Assembly (NCBI GenBank): GCA_024180945.1
Contig: JAKSGN010000007.1
Coordinates: 2,108,001-2,172,000 of the forward strand
Direction: 5' to 3'
DNA from: Macrophomina tecta
Lineage: Eukaryota; Ascomycota; Dothideomycetes; Botryosphaeriales; Botryosphaeriaceae
DNA: 64,000 nucleotides
In this document: positions 53,180-64,000 of the stretch, in pieces
Layout of the letters: every line of letters begins with the position of its first letter
Position numbering within the stretch: position 1 is the first letter of the stretch
Notes under the pieces: model-generated
Database searches by the model: none
Seen by the model: the letters and a program-made list of their open reading frames with translations, nothing else
Told to the model about the DNA's origin: nothing
Position numbers and translations under genes: made by a program

Positions 53180-54195
53180 GGTTGGGATGGGTGGAGGAGC
53201 GCTACCTCACAGGACTTGTGCTCAGTCGTCCATCGGGAGCGGGATGGCATGTGGGGGGCGTTGGGCAATTTTATCGTGGCATTTGAGGTCGCGCTGATAG
53301 GTTGTCGGTGTTCGGCGAGGATTATCGATGAGTGGAGGTGGCAGCGAAGCCTTGACTAAGCACAGGGCCAAATCAACAGTCATCGCCGCGCAGATGCCAT
53401 GCTGCGACAACTCAATTCAGTGGTGAGTGTGGAGAGTCTAAGCCGCTGTAAGCGACATGGCCGACGAGCATGACAGCCTTAGGGCGTCATCACACCCTGC
53501 ATATGGACGAACTGTTTTTGCACGGACGCATTTTATCATCTGGCGGACAATCGGAGAGATCCTCGCAGACGGTTAGAAAAGACATGTCAGCCGCACGCTC
53601 GGCATTGCTCTATGCGACAGCAAATCACATACCCAAACCGGCACTCCGATCGGCACCAGGGCCCGGGATGTGCCACAGCACCTCGCCCGGTTTTCGGCAA
53701 TACTCCTTCTTTCTACATGCAGCCGCCGTATGCAGGGACATGGAGGAGAATCCTTCTGGATCCTCTCCCACCACCTGGCGTGAATACTGCACCCTCTCGC
53801 AGTACGCTCATACTGACATATAGGGAAGCGATACGTATTACTGCCAGTCCATCATTACTTATATCAAGCACGAGCCTTGGTTTTGACATTGAATTACAAT
53901 TACTACGATCACTCATGGGCTTCTTACAAATTCCATTAATGCTCGCGAAAAGAACTTCAACAAACTCGAAAAATGCCATGCCGTTGGGTAGGGCCGGTAG
54001 AGGTGGGACGAGAGAGGAGCGGTATTCCAATGAAAGCATTAGTGGAAACACCACACCACACACCAAAGGAAGCGGCGTCCACATTACCTGATAGATAGAT
54101 CATTTCGATCTCCATGCAGAAACTCTATGGCATAACGCATCCTGCTAAACGAGCACCAACTCCCTAACCGCTCACTTACACCTCAAAACCGTCCC
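53180..54195. other. Intergenic region, no gene recognised
   Basis: Upstream of the cofactor gene and 3' of the GMC gene. Open frames at 53.4-54.1 kb lack domains. Confidence 0.5.
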
Positions 54196-56046
54196 TCACT
54201 TATCCAACCCATACTCCTCGACAATCTTCTCCCCCGCCGTCTCCCCGATCAAATATGCTACGCTCACAACATGACAATTCAGCACAAACGGCGGCACGCT
54301 ATTATCCACGACCCGCAGCCCCTCGATACCTCTGATCTTGAAATCTGTGCCTACGCACGCCTCCTCATCGCCTTCCCTGCCCATCTTGACCGTCCCCGTC
54401 ATATGCCACGTCGTCATGCACACCTCCTGAATATACCGCCACACCTCCTCGTCACTGCGATCGCGCGGCATACTAAAATCACCCACAACATGCCTCGCCA
54501 AGGGCTCGGCCTCCATGACGCTCCAGCTCCGCTTGACCGCCTCGATCATATTCCTGCGATCGAACGGATGGCTGAACAGCTTGGGATCGCAAACCGGCGG
54601 GTCGCGGGGGTCGGCGCTGCGCAGGGTGACGGTGCCGGTACTCTGGGGCACCATCTGCATGGCCATGATGGTGAGGAACTCGCCGTTGGGGTCGGCAGCG
54701 GGGTGGATGGCCGGGCAGAGGCCGATGTGCTCGAAGGTGGGGACGGTGGGCCTGCGCAAGTATTCCTGCGTCGCGGGCGGCAGCGCCTTGAACTCCTCGC
54801 TCTCGTAGACCTCGGGCGCCTGCTGCCAGCCCATCAGCAGCGTGTTGTAGACGACCGACAGCGGGCCCGTCTGGTCGGCGGCGAACTGCTCGCGGGCGGC
54901 GGCGAGCGCGGCCGGGTCGTTGAAGAGCTGCGGGCGGCCGATCAGGCCCTCTTCGAGCTGCTTGACGAGCACAACAAAGGCATGGTCCTGTAGGTTGCGG
55001 CCGACGCCCGGTAGGTGGTGGACGGCGGGGATGCCATGGGCGGCGAGCTCCTCCTCCGGGCCGATGCCAGAAAGGAGAAGCAGCTTGGGGCTATCGAGGG
55101 CGCCGGCGGAGAGGATGACGTCTTTGTTCGAGAGGTCTGCATGGACGGGTCAGAAGCCGTCCTCAACATAGCAGATAAGCAGCAATCCCAATACTCACAA
55201 GTCTCCCCATTCGACACCACCCCAACCGCCTTCTTTCCACTAAACATCACCTTCTCCACCAACACCTCCGTCAGCACCGTCAAATTCGGAGGCACATCTG
55301 CCAAAAACGCCGTCTTGGCCGTGCTCCGAATGCTATTCCGCGACGTCGATGGCACGACGCCGATGCCCATCGGATCGCCCGAGTTGATGTCCAAATTCGG
55401 CCGCATGCCAATCGCCTCCTCCGCCGCCTTTATATTCTCCTCCAGACTCCACTCCCACCCCTTCGCAAACTCGACCTGCAGCGGCCCATCCGTGCCATGC
55501 ACTCCCTTCCCGGGATCGACAAACCTCCTAAACCCCTCCGGCACATCGACATCGTACGCCTCCAGCCGCTTGTACCTCGCGCGCGCCTGCTCCCAGCCGA
55601 ACGCCTCGTCGCCGACGGCCTCGGCCCAGGCGTCGTAGTCGTCGCGGGGCCCGATGGTGTAGCAGGCGAAGTTGATGCCGGAGGAGCCGCCCAGCCCTTT
55701 ACCGCGCGAGTAGTCGATCTCGCGGCCATTGAGGTGCGTCTGCGGCGCTGTCTTGTAGCCCCAGTTCATGCCGTCGGTCATCAGGGTCGTGAAGCGGTTG
55801 GCCAGATACAGGTTTGACGGCTCCGTGTTGTTGCCGCCTGCTTCGAGCAGCAGCACGCTGGGTGCCGCCTTGCTCTTGGAGAGGCGTGCAGCGAGGGAGG
55901 CGCCGGCGGGGCCGCCTGGATGTTGAAAGGAAAAAAAAAGACAGAGTTTAGCCAATTGAACGGGAGGAGAGCATTATAGGGGGGAGGAAGAGAGATGACG
56001 AACTGCCAACGATGATGAAGTCATAGCTCTTGACTGCTGAGCCCAT
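54196..56046 (-). CDS. GMC family FAD-dependent oxidoreductase
   Basis: Exons 56004-56046, 55199-55915 and 54196-55136 give 566 residues. The dinucleotide-binding motif (DFIIVGSGPAGASLAARL) is split by the first intron, which confirms the join. Then LLLEAGGNN, GMC signature 1 (SRGKGLGGSSGINFACYTIG), signature 2 (GALDSPKLLLLSGIGP), GVGRNLQDHAFV and the active-site histidine region WHMTGTVKMG. The C-terminus is RVVDNSVPPFVLNCHVVSVAYLIGETAGEKI, with the second catalytic histidine in NCHVV. The family oxidises primary or secondary alcohols (choline, glucose, aryl alcohols); the substrate is not predictable here. There is no obvious signal peptide (MGSAVKSYDFIIVG), so it is probably intracellular, unlike secreted aryl-alcohol oxidases. 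Confidence 0.92.
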
Positions 56047-57827
56047 ATTACAGACGTTTTTTTTTTTTTTTTCCCAGGGTGTGCAGAATGGTATTTGAGA
56101 GTGAGGAACACAGCCCCCAATGGAGAGCTACAAGGAGGGGCGCCGAGCAAAGAAGAAAGACAGAAAGAAAGAGCGACGAGGCAGGCTAAATAAATAGCAT
56201 TCTCACCAAGAAGCTGCCATTCTCAAAGGCCTCCGCGACATCCCCGCTATATGCAGCTGCCCCTCGATCGACGCGGCATCAGACAAGACGAAGCATAAGC
56301 ACACGAGGCATAATCCTTGTCAAATCCGCCCTTCTCATCACCTAAACCTCTTTCGCACTCAGCGTTATCTGCCCAGGCAATTAGGTGTTGCGCCGGCCCG
56401 CCAGACTGGCGGGAAAAATGCCATATCCCAAGACGGCGTCGCCGCTGCAGGACGCGAAACGACCAACGGCGCTGCGGGGCACTAGTTCGGGCTCAACCAA
56501 AACCAGGGTCCAGCTCCAAAAATCCGCATCCTGCAAGGCCCTGTTCATCCACCGTGAATAATTCGTTCTCCACAATTAGAGCACTAGTCTCAGGGCGAAG
56601 GAACAGGAGCAAAGACACGACACAGCTGATTGTCCTCCCATGCTCAAGCGTTCGACACATTAGCGCTGATATAAGAGTCAGTGTGTTCAGCGTGGCCGCT
56701 TACAGAGTGTTTACGCACCAACACATCTTTACCCACTCTCTCCAGATAATAAAAGGGCGGGGGCGAGGATTCGCGTGTTCTGTGTGCGCGCGGACGCCGC
56801 CTTGCTTACGAGGTGGGGAAAGGCTTGCCCCGCTGCGGCGTTTCCGTTCTGTGCATCACTAAGCCAGGAGCTGAATACTCGCCAGATCCTAATAACAAAG
56901 ACACGTAGGGGATTCGGCTTCGTTGCCGCCGCGACCGGGACCCTTTTGGGAATAGGAGGCCCGAGGGAAGCAGCACCGCCTGACTGAGAGGCCTGATAGT
57001 TTTTCCGTAGTGTGATAGCGCGGTGGGTTCGCACGACTCGCTCAGAGTGAGTGAGAATGTACGCGCGGATGTTCCATATGTGGGATGCCCAGCTTACGGC
57101 TCCACGTCCGAGGTGATGGATTTCTAGCAGGGGGAGGGTGAAGGAGGGGGGGGGGGGCGCAAGCAGCGTGCAGCCGGCACGACGGAAAGGCTCGCGTGGA
57201 AAAGAGGAAAACGTGTTTGAACGCTAGGAAGAGCTGCAGGGTTGTCCTTGGTGGAGGCTCGCGCCACGAGAGCGGGATCGGGAACCAGTGAAGCAGCCTC
57301 GGACCTGGTGAATAGCTGAATGCTTTCTCCGGCTAGATCAATCATTAGGTCGTGGGAAGAGGGCTTCATCCGATGAGGTGATGTCGAGAAACCTGTTGCT
57401 CCTGAACAGGCGGCGGACATATCTGCTTCCTTGGTAAGGCTAGCGATGATGCATTAGCAGTGCTTCCCGATAGGCGATGTGGATGCATTGGCGTCCGAAA
57501 AAGGATAGTGCAAGGTGTTGGCAACAGCAATATGGGAAGGTCAGTGCGCCACTGCGGGGGTCAATCCCGTCGATCAATATTAGAGGTGACCCAAGACTGA
57601 ATCAGGCAGCAACCAGACATACTTCAAGGCACTCAGGATGTGAAACAGTAAATGGCTTGCAGCCACAAATAACTAGTCCATCTTCTTGACAATGATATGC
57701 CATTTCACGTTATCATAATAATACAGAGGCCTACAGGCCGATCATAGCTGGTCGTGGATACCGAACTCCGTGTCCCGAGACATTGAGTGCCTCAATGCAA
57801 GCATACTCCTTGTACCCGGTATCTGTT
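56047..57827. other. Intergenic region, no gene recognised
   Basis: About 1.8 kb, with a T run at 56057-56072 in the GMC leader and a G run at 57150-57157. No domain found in open frames. Confidence 0.5.
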
Positions 57828-58371
57828 TTATGCCTTCGGCTCGCCACCGGGGCCCTGACGGATGTTCTCAGTAACATCATTGTTACCACCGTAGTTGTCG
57901 CGGTAAATTTGAGCCTTGTCCTCGGGACCACCAACGCCTTCGAAGTCTCCGGCCTTGGTAGGACTGCAATGATATGTCAGAATCGTTCTCGATGACGATA
58001 AAGACCGTCCGTCCAAACTTACCGGCCAGTGCCCTTCTGGATGTCGCCGCCCTCCTCAAGGGGGATCTCACGGTTGTCACCAGCACCAGAAGCCGATGAG
58101 CCGTATCTCACGTCACCACCGGGGAATTGCTGGGCGCGGGAAACGTCGACGCCAGACTCGGTAGCTAATAATTTGTGTTAGCGTTGGTGCTCAAAACATC
58201 ATCTGGCGGTATGACGGGGAAGGAGCGTTGCATACTGCTCACGCTGGCACCCTTGCCATGATTCGAGGAGAGGTTGAGGTCGTGTCCCGTCTTAGCAGTA
58301 TAGCTGTTCAGGTCCTGCTCGGCCTGCTGGGCGATCTTGTTGAGATCCTGACCCTCATAAGCCTTCGACAT
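57828..58371 (-). CDS. Small hydrophilic Gly/charged-rich protein, function unknown
   Basis: Exons 58236-58371, 58023-58164 and 57828-57963 (introns 71 and 59 bp, in phase) give 137 residues. The sequence reads MSKAYEGQDLNKIAQQAEQD, then YTAKTGHDLNLSSNHG, ESGVDVSRAQQFPGGDVRYG, DNREIPLEEGGDIQKGTGRP and KAGDFEGVGGPEDKAQIYRD. It is highly polar, has no hydrophobic core or cysteine, and is probably intrinsically disordered. It resembles widely occurring small ascomycete hypotheticals that look LEA- or stress-protein-like; this is an impression, not an assignment. The regular three-exon structure argues that the gene is real. Confidence 0.75.
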
Positions 58372-58921
58372 GGTAGTTGATTAGACGTTGGTGTGCTTCA
58401 GTCAAGCAGTCAGGAGAGATTCGTGAAGTGTGCAGAAGATGGTTCGTCAGAAGGAGGGGTATCACAAGAGTCTGATTTGATGAAGTGGAAGGGGAAGAAG
58501 GGATGGCGGGGTTCCTCTATATGTTTGCTCCTCTACGCCCAGTGATGTAATGTCGACGATGATGTCACCTCGAAGCCGCCCCACCACGATGAGAACACAC
58601 CTCAGCACCTTATGTCTGCAAAAAACAAAATCGACAATCTCGATCATTACTGCTGATTTTCATGGCCTAAAGACGTCAGCGTGCTGTTGCCGGCGGGGTG
58701 AAAGTGGAGTTACAAAGGGGAGTGGGTGCGCATCATCAAAATTCATTCGTCCTCGTCTGTCAGGTCGCAGTGATCAGTCTAACGACCATTACATGCCTAT
58801 GCAAGCTTGTTTGCATCGCAAATCGTTCGCCAAAGAAAATAATAAGAAAGCCAATGGATCACAATAAAGCCACGCAAATCCCTTTTCGCTACGTCCAAAT
58901 CAAATGCCCATCTGATTGTGT
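58372..58921. other. Intergenic spacer
   Basis: Promoter of the small hydrophilic protein gene and 3' flank of the MAP kinase gene. Confidence 0.5.
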
Positions 58922-60446
<1,525 letters not shown>

Positions 60447-61575
60447 GGCGGCGGCGTGAGGATTGGCGGGGTAGTTGGAGAAGCAACAAGGCCCGTGGGC
60501 GACGAGCGAGAGTAAGAAGCAGAAGGCTCGCGACGGATGGCTGGGGCCAATTTACGTTGGCGCCGCTCAGGGAGTCCGGGGGAACGGGGCGGGCGCTTGC
60601 GCTTGCGCCTCGGAGGCTGTCGAGAAGGTGGTCGCGAGAGGTAGGGCGGGCAGCGAGCGAGGGCGCGGGAACCCGGTCAACAGGCGCAGTCGGGCAGCAG
60701 CGAGGAGGCAGAAGAAAAGCAGGCAGGCAGGCAGGCAGGCAGGCAGAAGCAGCACAGAGAGCGCAAGCGAGTGCGCGGGCGAGGCACAAAAGGCAGTGTC
60801 TCTGTCGGCGGGGAGCGGACGGTCAGGCAAGGCAGACGTGTGGAGGGGCCAAGCAGGCGCCTGAGGGGTCTCCGTGCCAGGGTTGTCGTGCAATAGCAAT
60901 TCAATGTGCCGCCTGTTCTCAGCCCTAGCACCCACGCTGACGCCCGTGGCTCTCCCACCAGCCCTCTCGCCGCCCGTGCCAACAGCATTGCGACACTGAG
61001 CATCCGTCCGGACTTGGTTTCTGGCCACCTGCGTCTGGACCGGCCGATTGCTTCACGCTGCCATGCATCTCCTGGGGTTGCCGTCGCAATAATCTTCGAC
61101 CCCAGTCTCGTGCGTGCTCCGCGCACCGCAGCCGCCGCCGCCGCAGCCGCACCACCAGCCAGCCGGCATCAGCAGCTGATGAGCCAAATCATCCTCCCCA
61201 GCAGCGCGGCCTCCGATCCGCCTGCTACATGTGGAGGCTGTAAGCCGCTTCGCGTATATAAGAGCCAGCGTGGCCGTCAGCCGTCAGCACCACGACGACC
61301 AGGAGCAAAGCCGAGCGAGCGCGTCGTGTCTGTTTGAAGCTCCGCCCCCACTCTTCGCCAACCGGAACAAAAGCGTCAATACATCCGTCCATTATCCATT
61401 ATTTGTCCTACTGCTCCGTCCCTTCCCCCCCCCTCAGCCGCCCCGATTGGTCTTGGTATTGCCCATGCCTGAAACCTTGCAAATGCACACTTTCCCTTAG
61501 TGCCCACACTTTGTTCCAAAACGCCATCGCTAATTCAACGAAACGAAACGCCGCAAAAAAAAAAAAATATTGTCG
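60447..61575. other. Intergenic / long 5' region of the MAP kinase
   Basis: GC-rich. Holds a (CAGG)n tract and a TATATAAG element at 61254-61261, which is 800 bp upstream of the kinase ATG and may mark a distal start site. An A run (61555-61567) lies near the protease stop. Confidence 0.5.
60720..60746. repeat. (CAGG)n microsatellite
   Basis: About six uninterrupted CAGG units in the upstream region of the MAP kinase gene. Confidence 0.85.
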
Positions 61576-63608
61576 CTAATCCTCGAACGAAAATCTCCGC
61601 CGTGACGGGCTGGGTTCTCCGCTCGACGGCCCGGCTAGCAGTGGCGACAGTGGGGAGCGAGTATTGCCGTGCTCCTCGTACGCTGTCAAAGGAGATATCG
61701 GGAGCTTGCTAGGGTGTATGACCCGCTTTACGTCCTCCGGATTGACCGGTGATGGACGCGGCCGATCGGACGCCGTGGGCGTAGTAGGCGATGAAGGGTC
61801 AGGGTCGGTCCCGTTATACTTTTGTTCCCTCAGCATCATGGCTTGCTTCTCCGACAGTTCCCGCGAGTCTGCCTCTGATGTTTTGGGGAAATCGCCCGGC
61901 ATTTCGAAGATTTGCTGCTCATTGGCCTCCACCTCTGACGGGTACAGGTGAGTCGGCAAGTCCTGCTTGGCATCTTTGTCCCGCTGAAGAGCATTGGCGC
62001 TGGGGGCTGCGTCAAGCTCGGCCTTTGGTATCACCAGTGTGGGTTTTTCGTTTTGGCCCCCGGCCGGCGGAGTCTCGCTCGAGCCATCCCCGGTGCTCGC
62101 TGACCCTGATTTGACCGGTTCAAGCTTGGCCTTTAATGCTCGGTAACGTCTCCTCCAGTAGAACAGCCCAACCAGAGACAGGGCTGCAAGGACTGCCACC
62201 ACTCCACCCACTGCGATTCCTGCAATTGCGCCTGTCGATAGAGAGCCACCTGACTCTGTCCCATCTGAGCTTGAGCTACTATTCTCATCCCCGATGGGGA
62301 AGATCGGCATGATCGTCTGTTTAGAGTTGAAATCGAAAACACACTGCGAGACCGAGAAGTTTTGGCGCTCATGGTCGACGATGATGTATGCTTCCTGGAG
62401 AAAGGTTCGTCCGAAGACATACTGCGACTCGTTCATACCACGACGAATAGGGAAGTATGAAGTGGCGTTGAACAGTCCTTGGTAGGGAGGCTGGGCTGTG
62501 AGATCAAAAGCCGCATACGGAAGGACAATATCAATCGTCTGCCCCCCAGTAGTTGATTGGCCTATTGTGAACGTCACGTTCGCATTCTGCGCGACAAGTG
62601 TGTCGTGGAGCGCGTCATCAACAAGGTAGAGGTCCGTCTCGTTGTCATATGCCAGTCCAAAGGCTTCCTCAAACTTTGCGCATGCGTCGACAGGCAGCCA
62701 TATTTGAGGGACAGTCGAGTCGATATACATTGTGACAGGGGTTGGCAGTAGATCGACATTTCCCTTTGTCGCAGAAGTCATACTGATCCCCTGCAAACCC
62801 ACTACGACATCCCGTTCGTTATCCGGTGCGAATGAGAAGCTCATATTGTTCGGAGTGAACTTAGAAGAATCGTAGCCTCCTAGGGTGAGGCTCGCCAATA
62901 CTTTGTTAAGTCCTCAAGTAATGTTAATTCGAATTTGCTCCGACCCGTAGGGAACATGGACTCACTGTATTGATTTCCCGCCGTATATCCGTAAGATAGG
63001 CTGGGAATGATATTCGCATCCTTGAGTTTGGACATGTAACTCGGTGACTGGTCGTTGAAGGTGCTGAAGTTTGTTGGTTTCGGGTGTAGGCCAAAGGCGC
63101 CAACGAAAAAATCCAAATCCATCATGACGCCGACAGTGGTGTTGGTAAGTGTAGGACCGCCTTCTCCAACATTTCCGAGCCCTACAGTGTCGTAGCCATA
63201 GGTTGCTCCCGCGTCATAGCCCAATTTCCGTTCCACCCAAGTCGAGTAATTTCCTATAGTCTCCCAGGTCGACGATGCCGACATATTGAATAACCAACCC
63301 CGCATGTCCCTGCAGGTGGTGAGGTCTGTGGTATAGGCGCACCCCTCGGGCCTGACAACCCATGTTTGTTGGCTGGCCGTTGATGGCAAGACACGCACGA
63401 ATTGCTGAGGGGTGCCCACGCGCAGCGTGAAAGAGGACCACTGGCCATCGATTCCGTCCCAGTTCTGGGCGGGAGTGAAGGAGACGGGGGCCGGAATTGT
63501 CGAGGTTGCACGAGATTCGAGCTGCGAGTTACACGAGGAAGGAAAGGAGGCGAGAAGAGCGAGGGACGACAAGGCCAGCGCCTTGAAGCAGGCGGCAGAA
63601 AGCGTCAT
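61576..63608 (-). CDS. Membrane-anchored aspartic-protease homologue, first catalytic Asp lost
   Basis: Exons 62966-63608 and 61576-62900 (65-bp intron) give 655 residues. A signal peptide (CFKALALSSLALLASF) is followed by a pepsin-fold domain. Where active enzymes have an Asp-Thr-Gly triad, this reads VLPSTASQ: Ser76 replaces the aspartate and Ala78 the glycine. The second site, MYIDSTVPQIWLP, keeps Asp275 (DST). Other pepsin-family blocks are LASLTLGGYDSSKF, PYAAFDLTA and QYVFGRTFLQEAYIIVDHER. A Ser-rich stalk leads to one membrane helix (GAIAGIAVGGVVAVLAALSL, ~433-452), a WRRRYR stop-transfer and a ~190-residue Pro/Ser-rich cytosolic tail. With one catalytic aspartate gone it is probably not a classical protease; a surface binding or sensing role is inference. 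Start MTLSAACF was chosen as it begins the signal peptide. Confidence 0.87.
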
Positions 63609-64000
63609 GTCGGCGCAGGTGTGGGGGACGGCTGGAGGCTGGCAGAGGACAATGGGGGATCTGCTGTCATGGTCTCTCGTGGCTGTCTCCGTTCGCAAAA
63701 CTGGAGCAACTAGCAGCTGCGCATGGTGGCACAAGGCCGCGCAGACGTCAGGAACGGAACGCAGGCGGTAGGATGGAGGTTGACAGAACGAGTGCTGGGT
63801 GAGACGGTAGGTGGAGAGGCTGCAGGGCGAAGGATAGCGACAGGGTGCTGTGGCGGATGCGGGATCGCGGATAGTCCAATGGGTGCAGCGGGCCGGCAGT
63901 CACGCACGAGGGAAGACGGAGTTGACAGAAGACGAGCGGGGGCCCGCAGCGGTCTTGTCGCGGCGCACAAGAGGCTTTCGGGGGATTCCTTCGAGCCGTC
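63609..64000. other. Upstream region of the protease homologue, no gene recognised
   Basis: Contains the promoter and leader of the leftward protease-like gene. The frame upstream of 63608 stays open but lacks a credible start. Confidence 0.45.

Noticed and set aside
61254..61261. TATATAAG as a TATA box for a plus-strand gene
   Set aside because: No plus-strand gene follows; the motif may serve the leftward MAP kinase or be fortuitous.

Overview
The window is nuclear DNA of a filamentous ascomycete (Pezizomycotina, probably Dothideomycetes). Genes have short GT-AG introns of about 50-75 bp with CTAAC-like branch sites. The families are typical of such fungi: DUF3433 and DUF3405 proteins, a Sulfotransf_4 enzyme, a PhiA-like wall protein, a BVMO and a Slt2-type MAP kinase. 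Gene order is eukaryotic, with long intergenic stretches and no operons. Exon joins below were set by hand from splice signals and reading phase.

Layout. 0-9.3 kb: a DUF3433 membrane protein (runs off the left edge), a decayed MFS tail, a fructosamine-3-kinase, an AHL-lactonase-like metallo-hydrolase and a DUF3405 protein. 10.0-18.2 kb: a transposon block. A Ty1/copia element with one intact 1517-codon gag-pol frame has a 3' LTR but no 5' LTR. It abuts a hAT element with good terminal inverted repeats, and the hAT in turn abuts the intron of an extracellular intradiol dioxygenase whose 3' half is missing. 20.7-27.7 kb: a sulfotransferase and an MFS transporter, separated by about 4 kb without a gene.

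29.8-38.6 kb: the most coherent functional region. A broken GH5 cellulase is followed by four genes that fit aromatic-ring catabolism: a two-part (dimeric alpha-beta barrel plus alpha/beta hydrolase) enol-lactonase-like protein, a carboxy-cis,cis-muconate cyclase, an intracellular intradiol ring-cleavage dioxygenase divergent from the cyclase, and a carboxymuconolactone-decarboxylase-like protein. Together these could carry a ring-cleavage product towards beta-ketoadipate.

39.9-46 kb: a secreted alginate-lyase-fold protein, a PhiA-like secreted protein and a Baeyer-Villiger monooxygenase. 46-48.8 kb: AT-rich, repeat-bearing DNA. 48.8-64 kb: a MoaA-MoaC fusion with an unusually long C-terminal extension, a GMC oxidoreductase, a small hydrophilic protein, the cell-wall-integrity MAP kinase (with an 11-nt microexon) and a membrane-anchored aspartic-protease homologue that lacks the first catalytic aspartate.
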